Shown: piece after piece, positions 51,276 through 61,356 of the stretch
Layout: each line of letters begins with the position of its first letter
How positions within the stretch are numbered: the stretch's first letter is position 1
NCBI RefSeq assembly: GCF_017308985.1
Contig: NZ_JADWPE010000003.1
Location: forward strand, 1,178,001 to 1,242,000
From: Lysobacter changpingensis
GTDB lineage: Bacteria; Pseudomonadota; Gammaproteobacteria; Xanthomonadales; Xanthomonadaceae
Length of the DNA stretch: 64,000 bases
Direction of reading: 5' to 3'
The notes under the pieces: generated by a model
Told to the model about the DNA's origin: nothing
Database searches by the model: none
What the model saw: the letters and a program-made list of their open reading frames with translations, nothing else
Translations under genes and position numbers: made by a program

Positions 51276-53888
51276 ATGAAACGCACCCACGCACGCAGCC
51301 GCAACCGTCTTTCGCTCGCCGTATCGGCGATGCTCGTCCTCATCGCATCCGGCGCAGCAGCCGACGAGGTCAACGACCTCGACGCCGTGCAGGTGATCGC
51401 CGACTACGGGTTCCAGCCGGTGGACGTGAAGAAGGCCGCACCGACGATCGTCGATTCGGTGATGAACGACGACATCGAAGCGCCCACCGGCGACAACTCG
51501 ATCGCCTCGATGGTGATCCAGGTGCCGGGCGTGAGCTTCGAAGGCGACGGCGACGAGCCGCGCTACATCACGGTGCGCGGCATTTCCTCCGACCTCAACG
51601 TCACCACCATCGACGGCCTCACCCTGGCGACCACCGGCGAGAACGGCGCCGGCACGCGCCGCGTGAACCTGCAGCTGGTGCCCAGCGACATCTCCGAACG
51701 CGTGGACGTGTACAAGGCGTTCACCGCCGAGCAGGACGCGGCGGCGATCGGCGGCGCGATCGACATCGTCACGCGTTCGGCGTTCAACAGCGCCAACCCG
51801 TACTTCATGGTCGATGGCTACGGCATCCATTCCAGCTTCGAAGGCCCGGAAGGCGAGAACGCCGGCGGCGCGGGCAAGTCGCACTGGGGCAAGGGCCTGA
51901 AGACCGCGTTCGCGCAGCGCTTCGGCAGCGAGGACCAGTTCGGCATCGTGTTCACCGCGCGCTACCAGGACCGCGTGCGCAACTCCAACAAGAACTGGAC
52001 CGACGCGCGCACCTACTTCGACGCGGACGGCAATACGGTTCCCGCGCCCGATCCCGCGCTCGGCTGGGACGGGCGCAACTCGCTGACCAAGTTCGCCTAT
52101 GGCGACTACAGCAACACCATCACCAACAAGGGCGCATCGCTGAAGCTGGAATGGCGCCCGCGCGACGACGTCCGCACCTCGCTGATGGGCTATTCGTACA
52201 ACCGCCGCGAATCCTCGACGATGAATTCGACCGACCTCATCGGCAATCCGAACGAGGTCACCGACCGCACGCAGGACACCGGCCGGGTCGGCGTGGACTA
52301 CATCCAGTCCACGCTGCGCTACAACCAGTGGGATCGCACCGCGAGCGGGCTGATCTCCGCGCTGGACTGGCGCATCGACGATCGGAACGAGCTGTCCTTC
52401 CGCGCCGGCTACACCAAGGAAACCTACGCGGACCTGGAACCCTACGCGCAGGTGCGCACCACGCCCGACGACCAGTCCTACACCTACTGGATGGGCCAGC
52501 TGCCGCAGATGACGTCGTACCTGGGCGACACGCTGTCGAACCCGTACCTGCTGCGCACCGCGCGCCTGACCGACAACCACGCCGAAGAGAACGTCCTCGA
52601 CCTGCGCGCCGACTACGGCTTCAACGCGGGCCCGGGCGCGATGGGCTTCGGATTCAGGGCCGGTGTCGAATACCGCCGCCTGCGCCTGGGCAAGGACGTG
52701 GACAGCCTGCGCTACGTCGCCGGCGGCAGCATCGACGACTACATGTACGACCCGGGCTATTCGCATCACGGCAGCAACGGCCTGGTCGTGCCGTGGCTGA
52801 ACTACGACCGCTTCTGGCCCGCCGTTCCCGGCATGCTGGCGGTCGACGAGGCCGCCACGCGCCAGTACAGTGCCATCAGCGACTACGCCTACGAGGAGGA
52901 CGTCGCCAACGCCTATCTGTCGCTGCGCTACGCGACGGACGCGACGCAGTACATCGTCGGCCTGCGTTACGACGACACCTCGTTCGAGGGCCGCACGCCG
53001 CTCACGGTCGATGGCGTGCTGACCAGCGAATTCGCGCGCCCGCAGGGCGACTACAGGAGCTGGCTGCCGTCGTTCAACGTCGTCCATGACCTGAACGAGC
53101 ACTGGAAGCTGCGCGGTTCCTTCAGCCGCACCATCGGCCGCCCGACACCGGGCGACATCGCGCAGGCCGAAAGCGAGACCTGCGGCGAGGACACCAGCGG
53201 CTGCACGATCACGCGCGGCAACCCGGACCTGAAGCCGCGCCGCGCGAAGAACTACGACGTCGCGCTGGAACGCTACTTCGACGGCGGCAATGCGCTCGTC
53301 GCGCTGACCGCGTTCCGCAAGGAGATCGCCGACGACATCTTCACGCTCACCACCGACGTGGAGAACAACGGCGTCGTCGACCGCATCCGCCAGCCGCTCA
53401 ACGCCGACGAATCGATGGTGCGGGGCCTGGAGCTGTCGCTGGTGAACCGCAGCTTCGCCTTCCACGAGAACCTCGGCGCGTCGCTCAACGTGAGCCGCCT
53501 GGATGGCGAGATGCACTACGTCGCCGACGCCGGCCGCCGCACGCTCGACCGCATGCAGTACCAGCCCGACTGGATGGCGAACCTCACGCTCACCTACAAC
53601 CTGCCGGCGATCCGCGGCGCGGCGCGCCTGTCGGCGAACTACCAGGACGACTACCTCGCCTCGATCGGCTCGACGCCATGGAACGACAAGTTCTTCCGCC
53701 ACAAGACCACGGTGGACCTGTCGTTCTGGCACCAGGTCGCCGACCGCTGGACGTTCAAGTACGAGATCGACAACCTCCTCGACGCCAAGCCGCAGTGGTT
53801 CTACGGCCGCGACATGTACGGAACGCTGTCGCAGGAAGACGAGTACGGCCAGGGCGTGTACTTCCACGTCATCTATTCGCTCGACTGA
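51276..53888 (+). CDS. TonB-dependent outer-membrane receptor
   Basis: An 870-residue receptor with a signal peptide (LAVSAMLVLIASGAAA), a TonB-box-like segment (LDAVQVIADYG near 35-45), a plug (about 50-175; ITVRGISSDLNVTTIDGL, GGAIDIVTR) and a 22-strand barrel ending in the terminal aromatic strand GVYFHVIYSLD. It uses TonB/ExbBD to import a substrate. The phoD gene 46 bases downstream suggests a phosphorylated or phosphate-ester substrate. CAGGA lies before the ATG. Confidence 0.92.
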   Translation: MKRTHARSRNRLSLAVSAMLVLIASGAAADEVNDLDAVQVIADYGFQPVDVKKAAPTIVDSVMNDDIEAPTGDNSIASMVIQVPGVSFEGDGDEPRYITVRGISSDLNVTTIDGLTLATTGENGAGTRRVNLQLVPSDISERVDVYKAFTAEQDAAAIGGAIDIVTRSAFNSANPYFMVDGYGIHSSFEGPEGENAGGAGKSHWGKGLKTAFAQRFGSEDQFGIVFTARYQDRVRNSNKNWTDARTYFDADGNTVPAPDPALGWDGRNSLTKFAYGDYSNTITNKGASLKLEWRPRDDVRTSLMGYSYNRRESSTMNSTDLIGNPNEVTDRTQDTGRVGVDYIQSTLRYNQWDRTASGLISALDWRIDDRNELSFRAGYTKETYADLEPYAQVRTTPDDQSYTYWMGQLPQMTSYLGDTLSNPYLLRTARLTDNHAEENVLDLRADYGFNAGPGAMGFGFRAGVEYRRLRLGKDVDSLRYVAGGSIDDYMYDPGYSHHGSNGLVVPWLNYDRFWPAVPGMLAVDEAATRQYSAISDYAYEEDVANAYLSLRYATDATQYIVGLRYDDTSFEGRTPLTVDGVLTSEFARPQGDYRSWLPSFNVVHDLNEHWKLRGSFSRTIGRPTPGDIAQAESETCGEDTSGCTITRGNPDLKPRRAKNYDVALERYFDGGNALVALTAFRKEIADDIFTLTTDVENNGVVDRIRQPLNADESMVRGLELSLVNRSFAFHENLGASLNVSRLDGEMHYVADAGRRTLDRMQYQPDWMANLTLTYNLPAIRGAARLSANYQDDYLASIGSTPWNDKFFRHKTTVDLSFWHQVADRWTFKYEIDNLLDAKPQWFYGRDMYGTLSQEDEYGQGVYFHVIYSLD

Positions 53889-53934
53889 TCGCCACGCGCC
53901 GTCGCGTGGCGGCGCCCTTTCGCGGGAACACACC

Positions 53935-55539
53935 ATGATCGATACACGACGCCGCCGCCTGCTGCAGGCCTTCGCCGCCGGTTCCGCCGGCCTGCTGCCC
54001 GGCCCCGCGTGGCTGCACGCGCAGGCGCTGCCGCGCAACGTGCTCGCCAGGCCCACGTTCGACCGCGATCCGTTCACGCTCGGCGTGGCATCGGGCGAGC
54101 CGGCCTCCGACGGCTTCGTGCTGTGGACGCGCCTGGCGCCGCAGCCGCTCGAACAGGGCGGCGGCATGGTGATGAAGCCCGTCGTGGTGACGTGGGAAAT
54201 CGCGCAGGACGACGCGTTCCGCCTCATCGTGCGCACCGGCGAGACGCTTGCGCATCCGGAACTCGCGCATTCGGTGCACGTGGAAGTGGAAGGACTCGCG
54301 CCCGCGCGGCCGTACTGGTACCGCTTCGTGGTGGGCGATGCGGTGAGCCCGGTCGGCCGCAGCGCGACGCTCCCGGCGTCGGACGCGCGCGTGGATCGCG
54401 TGCGCTTCGCGGTCGCCGGCTGCCAGCATTACGAGGAAGGCCACTACACCGCGTGGCGCCGCATCGCCGAAGAGCCGCTCGATTTCGTCTTCCACTACGG
54501 CGACTACATCTACGAAGGTCCCGACCGTGGCTCCGGCGAGCGCCGCATGAACGGACGTCCGTTCACGCCGTTGCGCCGCCACGTCGGCGAGGAGATCTAC
54601 TCGCTCGACGATTACCGCCGCCGCCACGCGCTGTATCGCGGCGACCGCGACCTTCAGGCCGCGCATGCGTCGGCGCCGTGGTTCGTCAGCTTCGACGACC
54701 ACGAGATCGACAACAACTGGGCCGGCGACAGCGACCAGGACGGTACGCCGCGCGAGCTGTTCCTGTTGCGTCGCGCCGTCGGCATGCAGGCGTTCTACGA
54801 ACACATGCCGCTGCGACGCGCGTCGCTTCCGGTCGACGGCGCGATGCGCATGCATCGACGCGCCGGTTTCGGCGACCTGCTGCAGGCGCACTTCCTCGAC
54901 ACGCGCCAGTACCGCAGCGACCAGGCCAACGGCGATCGCGACGCCGCGCAGGACGCCGTCGCGCGCGCGCCGGAACGCAGCATGCTCGGTCGCGAGCAGG
55001 AACGATGGCTGCACGACGGCCTGCGCCCCGATCACCACCGCTGGCACGTCATCGCGCAGCAGGTCGGCCTGGCCAACCTCGCCATGCAGCCGCGCGGCCC
55101 GGGCAGCGACGTGGTGTATTCGATGGACCAGTGGTCCGGCTACCTCGCCAATCGTCGCCGCCTGCTCGGCCACATCGAACAGTCGGGCATGAAGAACGTG
55201 GTGACGGTGTCGGGCGACGCGCACCGTCATTTCGCCAGCGACCTGCTGCAGGACGGCGAGGAATCGAAGGTGATCTCGAGCGAGTTCCTGGCGACTTCGA
55301 TCACGTCCGGTTCCGACGGCATCGGCGAGGACGACGACTTCACCCGCACCACGCGCAGCCTCAACCCGCACCTGAAGGCGATGGTCGACAAGCGCGGCTA
55401 CGCGCTTTGCGACGTGACGCGCGAGACGTGGACGGCGGAGCTGAAGGTACTCGACCGCGTGATGGTGCCCGACGAACCGGTGAAGGTGCATGCGCGGTTC
55501 GCGATCGAGCACGGGCGGCCGGGGATGCAGCGGGGCTGA
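53935..55539 (+). CDS. phoD: PhoD-type alkaline phosphatase, Tat-exported
   Basis: A 534-residue PhoD family phosphodiesterase/phosphatase. The N-terminus has a Tat signal (TRRRRLLQAFAAGSAGLL), then the PhoD N-terminal beta domain (about 45-140) and the metallophosphatase domain (about 145-500; FAVAGCQHYEEGHYTAW, FHYGDYIYE, SFDDHEIDNNWAG, VSGDAHRHFASD), with the Fe/Ca ligands in the Asp and His clusters. It releases phosphate from monoesters and diesters in the periplasm. Paired with the upstream TonB receptor. Confidence 0.92.
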   Translation: MIDTRRRRLLQAFAAGSAGLLPGPAWLHAQALPRNVLARPTFDRDPFTLGVASGEPASDGFVLWTRLAPQPLEQGGGMVMKPVVVTWEIAQDDAFRLIVRTGETLAHPELAHSVHVEVEGLAPARPYWYRFVVGDAVSPVGRSATLPASDARVDRVRFAVAGCQHYEEGHYTAWRRIAEEPLDFVFHYGDYIYEGPDRGSGERRMNGRPFTPLRRHVGEEIYSLDDYRRRHALYRGDRDLQAAHASAPWFVSFDDHEIDNNWAGDSDQDGTPRELFLLRRAVGMQAFYEHMPLRRASLPVDGAMRMHRRAGFGDLLQAHFLDTRQYRSDQANGDRDAAQDAVARAPERSMLGREQERWLHDGLRPDHHRWHVIAQQVGLANLAMQPRGPGSDVVYSMDQWSGYLANRRRLLGHIEQSGMKNVVTVSGDAHRHFASDLLQDGEESKVISSEFLATSITSGSDGIGEDDDFTRTTRSLNPHLKAMVDKRGYALCDVTRETWTAELKVLDRVMVPDEPVKVHARFAIEHGRPGMQRG

Positions 55540-55771
55540 CGCTTGCGGGACCGGCGACCGGAGACCCGGACCCGTGAAAGCAGGAGGAAAGCCTTTGCGC
55601 TGGCTCTTCACCCGTCCCCGATTCCCGGTCCGAAAAGCAACGTCGTAACCAGGTGACGCCGTCGTGAAGCGACGGCATCGCACGTTGCATGCCACCTTGG
55701 AAAAATCGCCTGCGTGGCGCGCCATCGCCGCACGCACGGTGTATGTTCGCCGCATACCGAGGGCGAACGCG

Positions 55772-58069
55772 ATGACGACACCATCCGGGCCTCAGGCCGC
55801 CCCAGACCGCACTGCACCGCCGCCGGGCGAGGACGAGGCAGCGGCGACGCAGTCGCAACTCGCAGGCATGATCCTGCTGCACCAGCTCAGCGAGGAACTG
55901 GTCGGCGCGGAAGACGAAAGTGCGCTCTACCAGAAGCTGGTGAACGCGGCGGTCGCGATCATGCGTTCGGACTTCGGCAGCCTGCAGGTGCTCGAAGCCG
56001 GCGGTCGCGGTCCGCAGTTGCGCCTGATCGCCGCGCACGGATTCACGCCGCACGCGCAGCACCACTGGGCCGTCGTCGACGCCGATTCGAACTGCATCTG
56101 CGGGCTCGCGTTGCGCAGGGGCGAGCGCGTGATCTCGTCGGATCTCGTACGCGACGCGCTCATCCCGCAGGATGACCTGGCCGTGTATCTGGACACCGGC
56201 ATGCTCGCCGTGCAGAGCTCGCCGCTGATCACGCGCCACGGCCGCCTGCTCGGCATGCTCTCCACGCACTGGCGCCGCACGTACGCGCCCACGGCCGACC
56301 AGCTGCGGCTGTTCGACATCCTCGTGCGCCAGGCCGCGGAGCTGATCGAACGCAACCAGGTCGACGCCGCGCTGCGCGAACGCGAGGCCTGGCTCGCCGG
56401 ACAGAAGGAAGCGATGCAGGCGGCGATGGACGGCGCGCCGCTGGAGGTCTCGCTCGGCGTGCTTGCGCGCACCGCGACGCAGCAGCTCGACGACGGCGTG
56501 CGCGCGGCGTTCTACCTGTCCGATGTGGACGGAAAGCAGCTGAACCACGTCGTCGGCATGGACGAGACCTACGCGCAGGCGGTGAACGGCTTCCTCATCG
56601 GGCCCGAATCGCTCACGTGTGGGCTTGCCACCGCCACCGGCGAGGCCGTGCTTACCAGCGACGTACGCGAGGATCCGCGCTGGCAGCCCTGGCTGTGGCT
56701 CGCCGAGCGTTTCGGCTATCGCGCCTGCTGGAGCTTCCCGATCCACACCTCGGCCGGTTCGTTCGTCGGCACCTTCGCGCTGTACTGGCCGCAGCCGCAC
56801 GAAGCGACGCCGCGCCACATCGACCTGGCCGCGCGGCTCACCCAGACCGCCGCGATCATCATCTCGCGCGACATCGAAGCCACCGCGCGCCGCCGCACCG
56901 CCGCGGCCTTGCGCGAAAGCGAAGCGGCGCTGCGCGACGCCGGGCGGCGCAAGGACGAGTTCCTCGCAATGCTCGCGCACGAGCTGCGCAACCCGATCGC
57001 GGCGATCCGCAACGCCAGCTACCTGCTGCTCAACCATCCCGATTCGGTCGCCACCGCGCGGTGTTCGGCGCTGATCGACCGGCAGGTCGCGTTGCTGACC
57101 GAGCTGGTCGACGACCTGCTCGACGTCTCGCGCATCACGCGCGGCCTGGTCACGCTGCGGCGCGAGCCCTGCGAACTGCAGGCCATCGCGCGCAACGCGC
57201 TGTCGAGCCTGCAGCCGATGATCGCCGGCAAGGGCCACCGCCTGGAGTTCGCCGCGCCGGAGCTGCCCGTGCGCGTGATCGGCGATCCGGGACGCATCGA
57301 GCAGATCGTGGTGAACCTGGTCTGCAACGCGGTGAAGTACACCGATCCGGGCGGTCGCATCGGCGTGACGATCCAGGCGCACGACGGCGCGGCGGAACTG
57401 CGCGTGAGCGACGACGGCATCGGCATGTCGCCGGAAGTGACCGGGCGCGTGTTCGATCTGTTCGCGCAGGCCGAGCGCGGGCTGGCGCGCTCGCAGGGCG
57501 GGCTCGGCATCGGCCTGACCATCGTCAAGCAGCTGGTCGAACTGCACGGCGGCACGGTGCGGGCCTTCAGCGAAGGAACGGGGCGCGGCTCGGAATTCAC
57601 CGTGCGCCTGCCGCTGGCCCAGGTTCCGTATGCGCACGTGGACGCGAGCCGCGAACCACAGCGCGCGAACCCGCTGGCCGCGCACCGCGTGCTGGTCGTC
57701 GACGACCGCGAGGACTGCGTGGATTCGATGGCCGCGCTGCTGGAGATCCACGGCGCGCAGGTGCGCACCGCGAGCAACGGCGTCCGCGCGCTGGAGCTGA
57801 TCCGCGCGTGGAAGCCGGACATCGTGCTGCTCGACCTGGGCCTGCCCGACATCGACGGTTTCGAGGTCGCACGCCGCGTGCGCGCGGACCCCGATGGCCA
57901 CGCCGTGCTGCTGGCCGCGGTGAGCGGCTACGGACAGCCGGACGATGTGGAGCGCGCGCTCGCCGCGGGCTTCGACCGGCACTTCATCAAGCCGGTGGAC
58001 ATTCCGGAGCTGGTGCGGTGGTTGCAGGAGGTGTCGCTTGCTGCGGCGGGCGCGACAGCGAAGGTCTGA
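55772..58069 (+). CDS. Soluble hybrid sensor histidine kinase (GAF-GAF-HisKA-HATPase-REC)
   Basis: A 765-residue hybrid kinase with no membrane segment. Two GAF domains (about 35-200 and 220-385), HisKA with phospho-His H403 (FLAMLAHELRNPI), HATPase (about 510-630; N box in NLVCNAVKY, G boxes in DDGIGM and GLGIGL) and a receiver with D688 (LLDLGLPDIDGF). No output domain. It resembles the 41-44 kb kinase in the core and receiver but uses GAF instead of PAS sensors. The ATG at 55772 has GAGGG upstream. The 232-bp gap before it has no gene. Confidence 0.9.
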   Translation: MTTPSGPQAAPDRTAPPPGEDEAAATQSQLAGMILLHQLSEELVGAEDESALYQKLVNAAVAIMRSDFGSLQVLEAGGRGPQLRLIAAHGFTPHAQHHWAVVDADSNCICGLALRRGERVISSDLVRDALIPQDDLAVYLDTGMLAVQSSPLITRHGRLLGMLSTHWRRTYAPTADQLRLFDILVRQAAELIERNQVDAALREREAWLAGQKEAMQAAMDGAPLEVSLGVLARTATQQLDDGVRAAFYLSDVDGKQLNHVVGMDETYAQAVNGFLIGPESLTCGLATATGEAVLTSDVREDPRWQPWLWLAERFGYRACWSFPIHTSAGSFVGTFALYWPQPHEATPRHIDLAARLTQTAAIIISRDIEATARRRTAAALRESEAALRDAGRRKDEFLAMLAHELRNPIAAIRNASYLLLNHPDSVATARCSALIDRQVALLTELVDDLLDVSRITRGLVTLRREPCELQAIARNALSSLQPMIAGKGHRLEFAAPELPVRVIGDPGRIEQIVVNLVCNAVKYTDPGGRIGVTIQAHDGAAELRVSDDGIGMSPEVTGRVFDLFAQAERGLARSQGGLGIGLTIVKQLVELHGGTVRAFSEGTGRGSEFTVRLPLAQVPYAHVDASREPQRANPLAAHRVLVVDDREDCVDSMAALLEIHGAQVRTASNGVRALELIRAWKPDIVLLDLGLPDIDGFEVARRVRADPDGHAVLLAAVSGYGQPDDVERALAAGFDRHFIKPVDIPELVRWLQEVSLAAAGATAKV

Positions 58070-58086
58070 TCGCACCGCTGGAAACA

Positions 58087-58114
58087 GAAAGCCCCGCTTC
58101 CGCGGGGCTTTCCT
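58087..58114. terminator. Rho-independent terminator
   Basis: Perfect 11-bp stem GAAAGCCCCGC / GCGGGGCTTTC with a TTCC loop, between the convergent hybrid kinase and pilU. Confidence 0.88.
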
Positions 58115-58138
58115 GCATGCAGCGCGGTGGCGCGGCGA

Positions 58139-59314
58139 TCACCGCACCTGCGCCAGCTCCACGCCGTCCAGCCCGGCCGCGAGCGTCTTCGCGTCGCCGC
58201 CCTGCGCCAGCTTGATGCGCAGGCGCACTTCGTTCTGCGAGTCGGCGTAGCGCAGCGCGTCCTCGTAGGAGATCTCGCCGGCCTGGTACAGCTCGAACAG
58301 GCTCTGGTCGAAGGTCTTCATGCCCAGCTGCACGGAGTCCTTCATCACTTCCTTGAGCTTGTGGATCTCGCCGTCGCGGATGTAGTCCTGCACCAGCGGC
58401 GTGCCCAGCAGGATTTCCATCGCCACGCGACGGCCCTTGCCGTCGGGCGTGGGGATCAGCTGCTGCGCGACCACGCCCTTGAGGTTCAAGGACAAGTCCA
58501 TCAGCAACTGCTGGCGGCGGTCTTCCGGGAAGAAGTTGATGATGCGGTCCATCGCCTGGTTGGCGTTGTTCGCGTGCAGCGTGCACAGCACCAGGTGGCC
58601 GGTTTCGGCGAAGGCGATGGCGTGGTCCATGCCTTCGCGCGTGCGCACCTCGCCGATCATGATCACGTCCGGCGCCTGGCGCAGCGTGTTCTTCAGCGCC
58701 GCTTCCCAGCTGTCGGTGTCGATGCCGACCTCGCGCTGCGTGATGATGCAGCCCTCGTGCTTGTGCACGAATTCGATCGGGTCCTCGATGGTGATGATGT
58801 GGCCGGTCGAATTGAGGTTGCGGTAGCCGATCATCGCCGCCAGCGAGGTCGATTTACCGGTGCCGGTCGCGCCGACGAAGATGATGATGCCGCGCTTGGT
58901 CATCGCCAGTGTCTTGATCACCGGCGGCAGGTTCAGCTCTTCCACCGTCGGGATCTTGGTCTCGATGCGACGCAGCACCATGCCGACCTGGTTGCGCTGG
59001 TAGAAGCAGCTCACGCGGAAGCGGCCGACGCCGGCGACGCCGATGGCGAAGTTGCACTCGTGCGTCTTCTCGAATTCCTCGCGCTGCTGCGGGCTCATCA
59101 CGTTGAGCACCATGTCGCGCGACTGCTGCGGCGTCAGCGGGTTCTGGGTGATCGGCGCGATCTTGCCGTGCACCTTCATCGACGGCGGCATGCCCGCGGT
59201 GATGAACAGGTCCGACGCCTTCTGGTGCGCCATCAGCTTCAGGAACGAAGTGAAGTCGATGGCGCCGGTGGCGGCGTTGACGGCGGGCGTGGCGCCTGGA
59301 GTGCTGGTGCTCAT
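58139..59314 (-). CDS. pilU: Type IV pilus retraction ATPase PilU
   Basis: A 391-residue PilT/PilU ATPase with Walker A GATGTGKSTS (near 155), the Asp box around EDPIEFVHKHEG, Walker B DVIMIGEVRT and the His box TGHLVLCTLHANN. The AIRNLIRE signature of PilT is absent and the C-terminus is longer, as in PilU. It assists PilT in pilus retraction and twitching. ATG at 59314 with AAAGGGG upstream. PilT is encoded just upstream on the same strand. Confidence 0.94.
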   Translation of the reverse strand: MSTSTPGATPAVNAATGAIDFTSFLKLMAHQKASDLFITAGMPPSMKVHGKIAPITQNPLTPQQSRDMVLNVMSPQQREEFEKTHECNFAIGVAGVGRFRVSCFYQRNQVGMVLRRIETKIPTVEELNLPPVIKTLAMTKRGIIIFVGATGTGKSTSLAAMIGYRNLNSTGHIITIEDPIEFVHKHEGCIITQREVGIDTDSWEAALKNTLRQAPDVIMIGEVRTREGMDHAIAFAETGHLVLCTLHANNANQAMDRIINFFPEDRRQQLLMDLSLNLKGVVAQQLIPTPDGKGRRVAMEILLGTPLVQDYIRDGEIHKLKEVMKDSVQLGMKTFDQSLFELYQAGEISYEDALRYADSQNEVRLRIKLAQGGDAKTLAAGLDGVELAQVR

Positions 59315-59327
59315 GTGTGTCCCCTTT

Positions 59328-59466
59328 GGGCAGGACTCGGGATTTGGGACTCGGGACGCGGCGAACCATCGCCCAACCCCGAACATCCCTCACCGCTTCC
59401 CGCAAACAGCTGATACTGACTAATCCCCAAGTGCATCCATCGAGCCCCGGTCCCGGGTCCCGGATG
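59328..59466. repeat. GGGACTCGGGA-type repeat in the pilT-pilU spacer
   Basis: GGACTCGGGATTTGGGACTCGGGA runs at about 59333-59356 (two overlapping units), and the far end of the spacer has CCCCGGTCCCGGGTCCCGG (about 59446-59464). The same motif appears at 22109 and 61366. No gene is seen. Confidence 0.65.
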
Positions 59467-60504
59467 TCACTCGAACAACCGCTTGTCCTTGGCGTATTCC
59501 TTCGCCTGCGGACGCAGGATCAGGCCGCGCTTGACGAGGTCCTGCAGGTGCTGGTCGAGCGTCATCATTCCGTAGCTCTGGCCGGTCTGGATCGCCGAGT
59601 ACATCTGCGCGACCTTGTCCTCGCGGATCAGGTTACGGATGGCCGGGATGCCGACCATGATTTCCCACGCCGCGGTGCGACCGCCCCCGACCTTCTTCAG
59701 CAGCGCCTGCGAGATCACCGCGCGCAGCGATTCGGACAGCATCGAGCGCACCATCGGCTTCTCGCCGGCGGGGAACACGTCGATGATGCGGTCGATGGTC
59801 TTGGCCGCCGACGAGGTGTGCAGCGTGCCGAACACCAGGTGGCCGGTTTCCGCGGCGGTCAGCGCCAGGCGGATGGTTTCCAGGTCGCGCAATTCGCCGA
59901 CGAGGATGTAGTCCGGGTCTTCACGCAGCGCCGAACGCAGCGCCTCGTTGAAGCCGTGCGTGTCGCGGTGCACCTCGCGCTGGTTGATCAGGCACTTCTG
60001 CGAGGTGTGCACGAATTCGATCGGATCCTCGACCGAGAGGATGTGGCCGTATTCGCTCTTGTTGATGTGGTCGAGCATCGCCGCCAGCGTGGTCGACTTG
60101 CCCGAACCGGTCGGGCCGGTCACCAGGATCAGGCCCTGCGGCTGGTCGATCAGTTCGCGGAAGATCGGCGGGCAGCCCAGGTCGTCCAGCGTGAGCACTT
60201 CGGACGGAATCGTACGGAACACCGCACCGGCGCCGCGGTTCTGGTTGAACGCGTTGACGCGGAAGCGCGCCAGGCCCGGGATCTCGAACGAGAAGTCGAC
60301 CTCGAGGAATTCCTCGTAATCGCGGCGCTGCTTGTCCGACATGATGTCGTACACCAGCGCGTGGACCTGCTTGTGGTCCAGCGCCGGGATGTTGATGCGC
60401 CGCACGTCGCCGTCCACGCGGATCATCGGCGGAAGGCCGGCGGACAGGTGCAGGTCGGATGCTTTGTTCTTGACCGAGAACGCCAGAAGTTCGGCGATAT
60501 CCAT
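59467..60504 (-). CDS. pilT: Type IV pilus retraction ATPase PilT
   Basis: A 345-residue hexameric ATPase for pilus retraction. Walker A GPTGSGKSTT (near 132), Walker B DYILVGELRD, His box TGHLVFGTLHTSS and the PilT-specific AIRNLIRE near residue 290 are all present. Start at 60504 (MDIAELLAFSVKNKASDLH) fits the family. It heads the pilT-pilU pair and is divergent from yggS, 111 bp apart. Confidence 0.97.
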   Translation of the reverse strand: MDIAELLAFSVKNKASDLHLSAGLPPMIRVDGDVRRINIPALDHKQVHALVYDIMSDKQRRDYEEFLEVDFSFEIPGLARFRVNAFNQNRGAGAVFRTIPSEVLTLDDLGCPPIFRELIDQPQGLILVTGPTGSGKSTTLAAMLDHINKSEYGHILSVEDPIEFVHTSQKCLINQREVHRDTHGFNEALRSALREDPDYILVGELRDLETIRLALTAAETGHLVFGTLHTSSAAKTIDRIIDVFPAGEKPMVRSMLSESLRAVISQALLKKVGGGRTAAWEIMVGIPAIRNLIREDKVAQMYSAIQTGQSYGMMTLDQHLQDLVKRGLILRPQAKEYAKDKRLFE

Positions 60505-60615
60505 GCGTGCTCCCCTGCACTGCCGGAGTGAAACTGTGGAACGGAAGGACCCCTGGAGGGCAGTATAGCCCCCACTCCTCGCCCCAAACCAAGCACCTTT
60601 TCCAGGAATTGAGAC

Positions 60616-61311
60616 GTGCGCGCACGCGCCCTTGCGGACATCCTGCTCCAGCTCCAGAACGCCGCGACCGCGGCCGGCCGGCCGCAGCCGCGCCTGCTCG
60701 CAGTCAGCAAGACCCAGGATGCGACGGCCGTCGCGGAATTGGCCGACGCCGGACAGCGGGCCTTCGGCGAGAACTACGTCCAGGAGGCCATGGGCAAGGC
60801 TGCCGCGCTCGCCGACCGCGGGCTGGAATGGCACCTCATCGGCCATCTCCAGTCCAACAAGGCAAAGGAGGCGGCGGCGCTGTTCGACTGGGTGCAGACC
60901 GTGGACCGCCCCAGGCTGGTCGAGGCGCTGGCGCGGCACCGCTCCGACGACCGGACGCCGCTGAACGTGCTGATCCAGGTGAACATCGACGACGAGGCCA
61001 GCAAGCACGGCTGCCAGCCCGACGACGTGCCGGCGTTGGCGCGGGCCATCGCCGCGCAGCCGCGACTGTGCCTGCGCGGGCTGATGGTGATCCCCACCCC
61101 GCATCCCGACCCCGAACAGCGCCGCGACGCCTTCCGCCGCACGCACGCCCTGTTCGATGCGCTGCGTGCGGGGCATCCGTCCGTCGACACGCTGTCGATG
61201 GGGATGAGCGACGACTTCGCGGTCGCCATCGCCGAGGGGGCGACGATGGTGCGGATCGGGACGGCGTTGTTCGGGGCGCGGCCCAGGCGGGACCCGGAAA
61301 AGGCGAACTGA
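60616..61311 (+). CDS. yggS: PLP homeostasis protein YggS/YBL036C (GTG start)
   Basis: A 231-residue PLP-binding alanine-racemase-like barrel without catalytic activity. PLP lysine in LLAVSKTQ (K32), FGENYVQEA, HLIGHLQSNK and the GMSDDFAVAI-EGATMVRIGTALFG phosphate site are visible. It buffers free PLP. GTG at 60616 is the only start that keeps the N-terminal helix. Linked to proC as usual. Confidence 0.95.
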   Translation: MRARALADILLQLQNAATAAGRPQPRLLAVSKTQDATAVAELADAGQRAFGENYVQEAMGKAAALADRGLEWHLIGHLQSNKAKEAAALFDWVQTVDRPRLVEALARHRSDDRTPLNVLIQVNIDDEASKHGCQPDDVPALARAIAAQPRLCLRGLMVIPTPHPDPEQRRDAFRRTHALFDALRAGHPSVDTLSMGMSDDFAVAIAEGATMVRIGTALFGARPRRDPEKAN

Positions 61312-61356
61312 CGCGCTTTGTTATCTTTCCGGCTGTTTCTTACCTGCAGCATTCCG

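Noticed and set aside
50819-53089. Open frame starting in the sulP-receptor spacer and running into the receptor gene
   Set aside because: Most of it is a shifted frame of the TonB receptor; the part unique to the spacer has no recognisable features.
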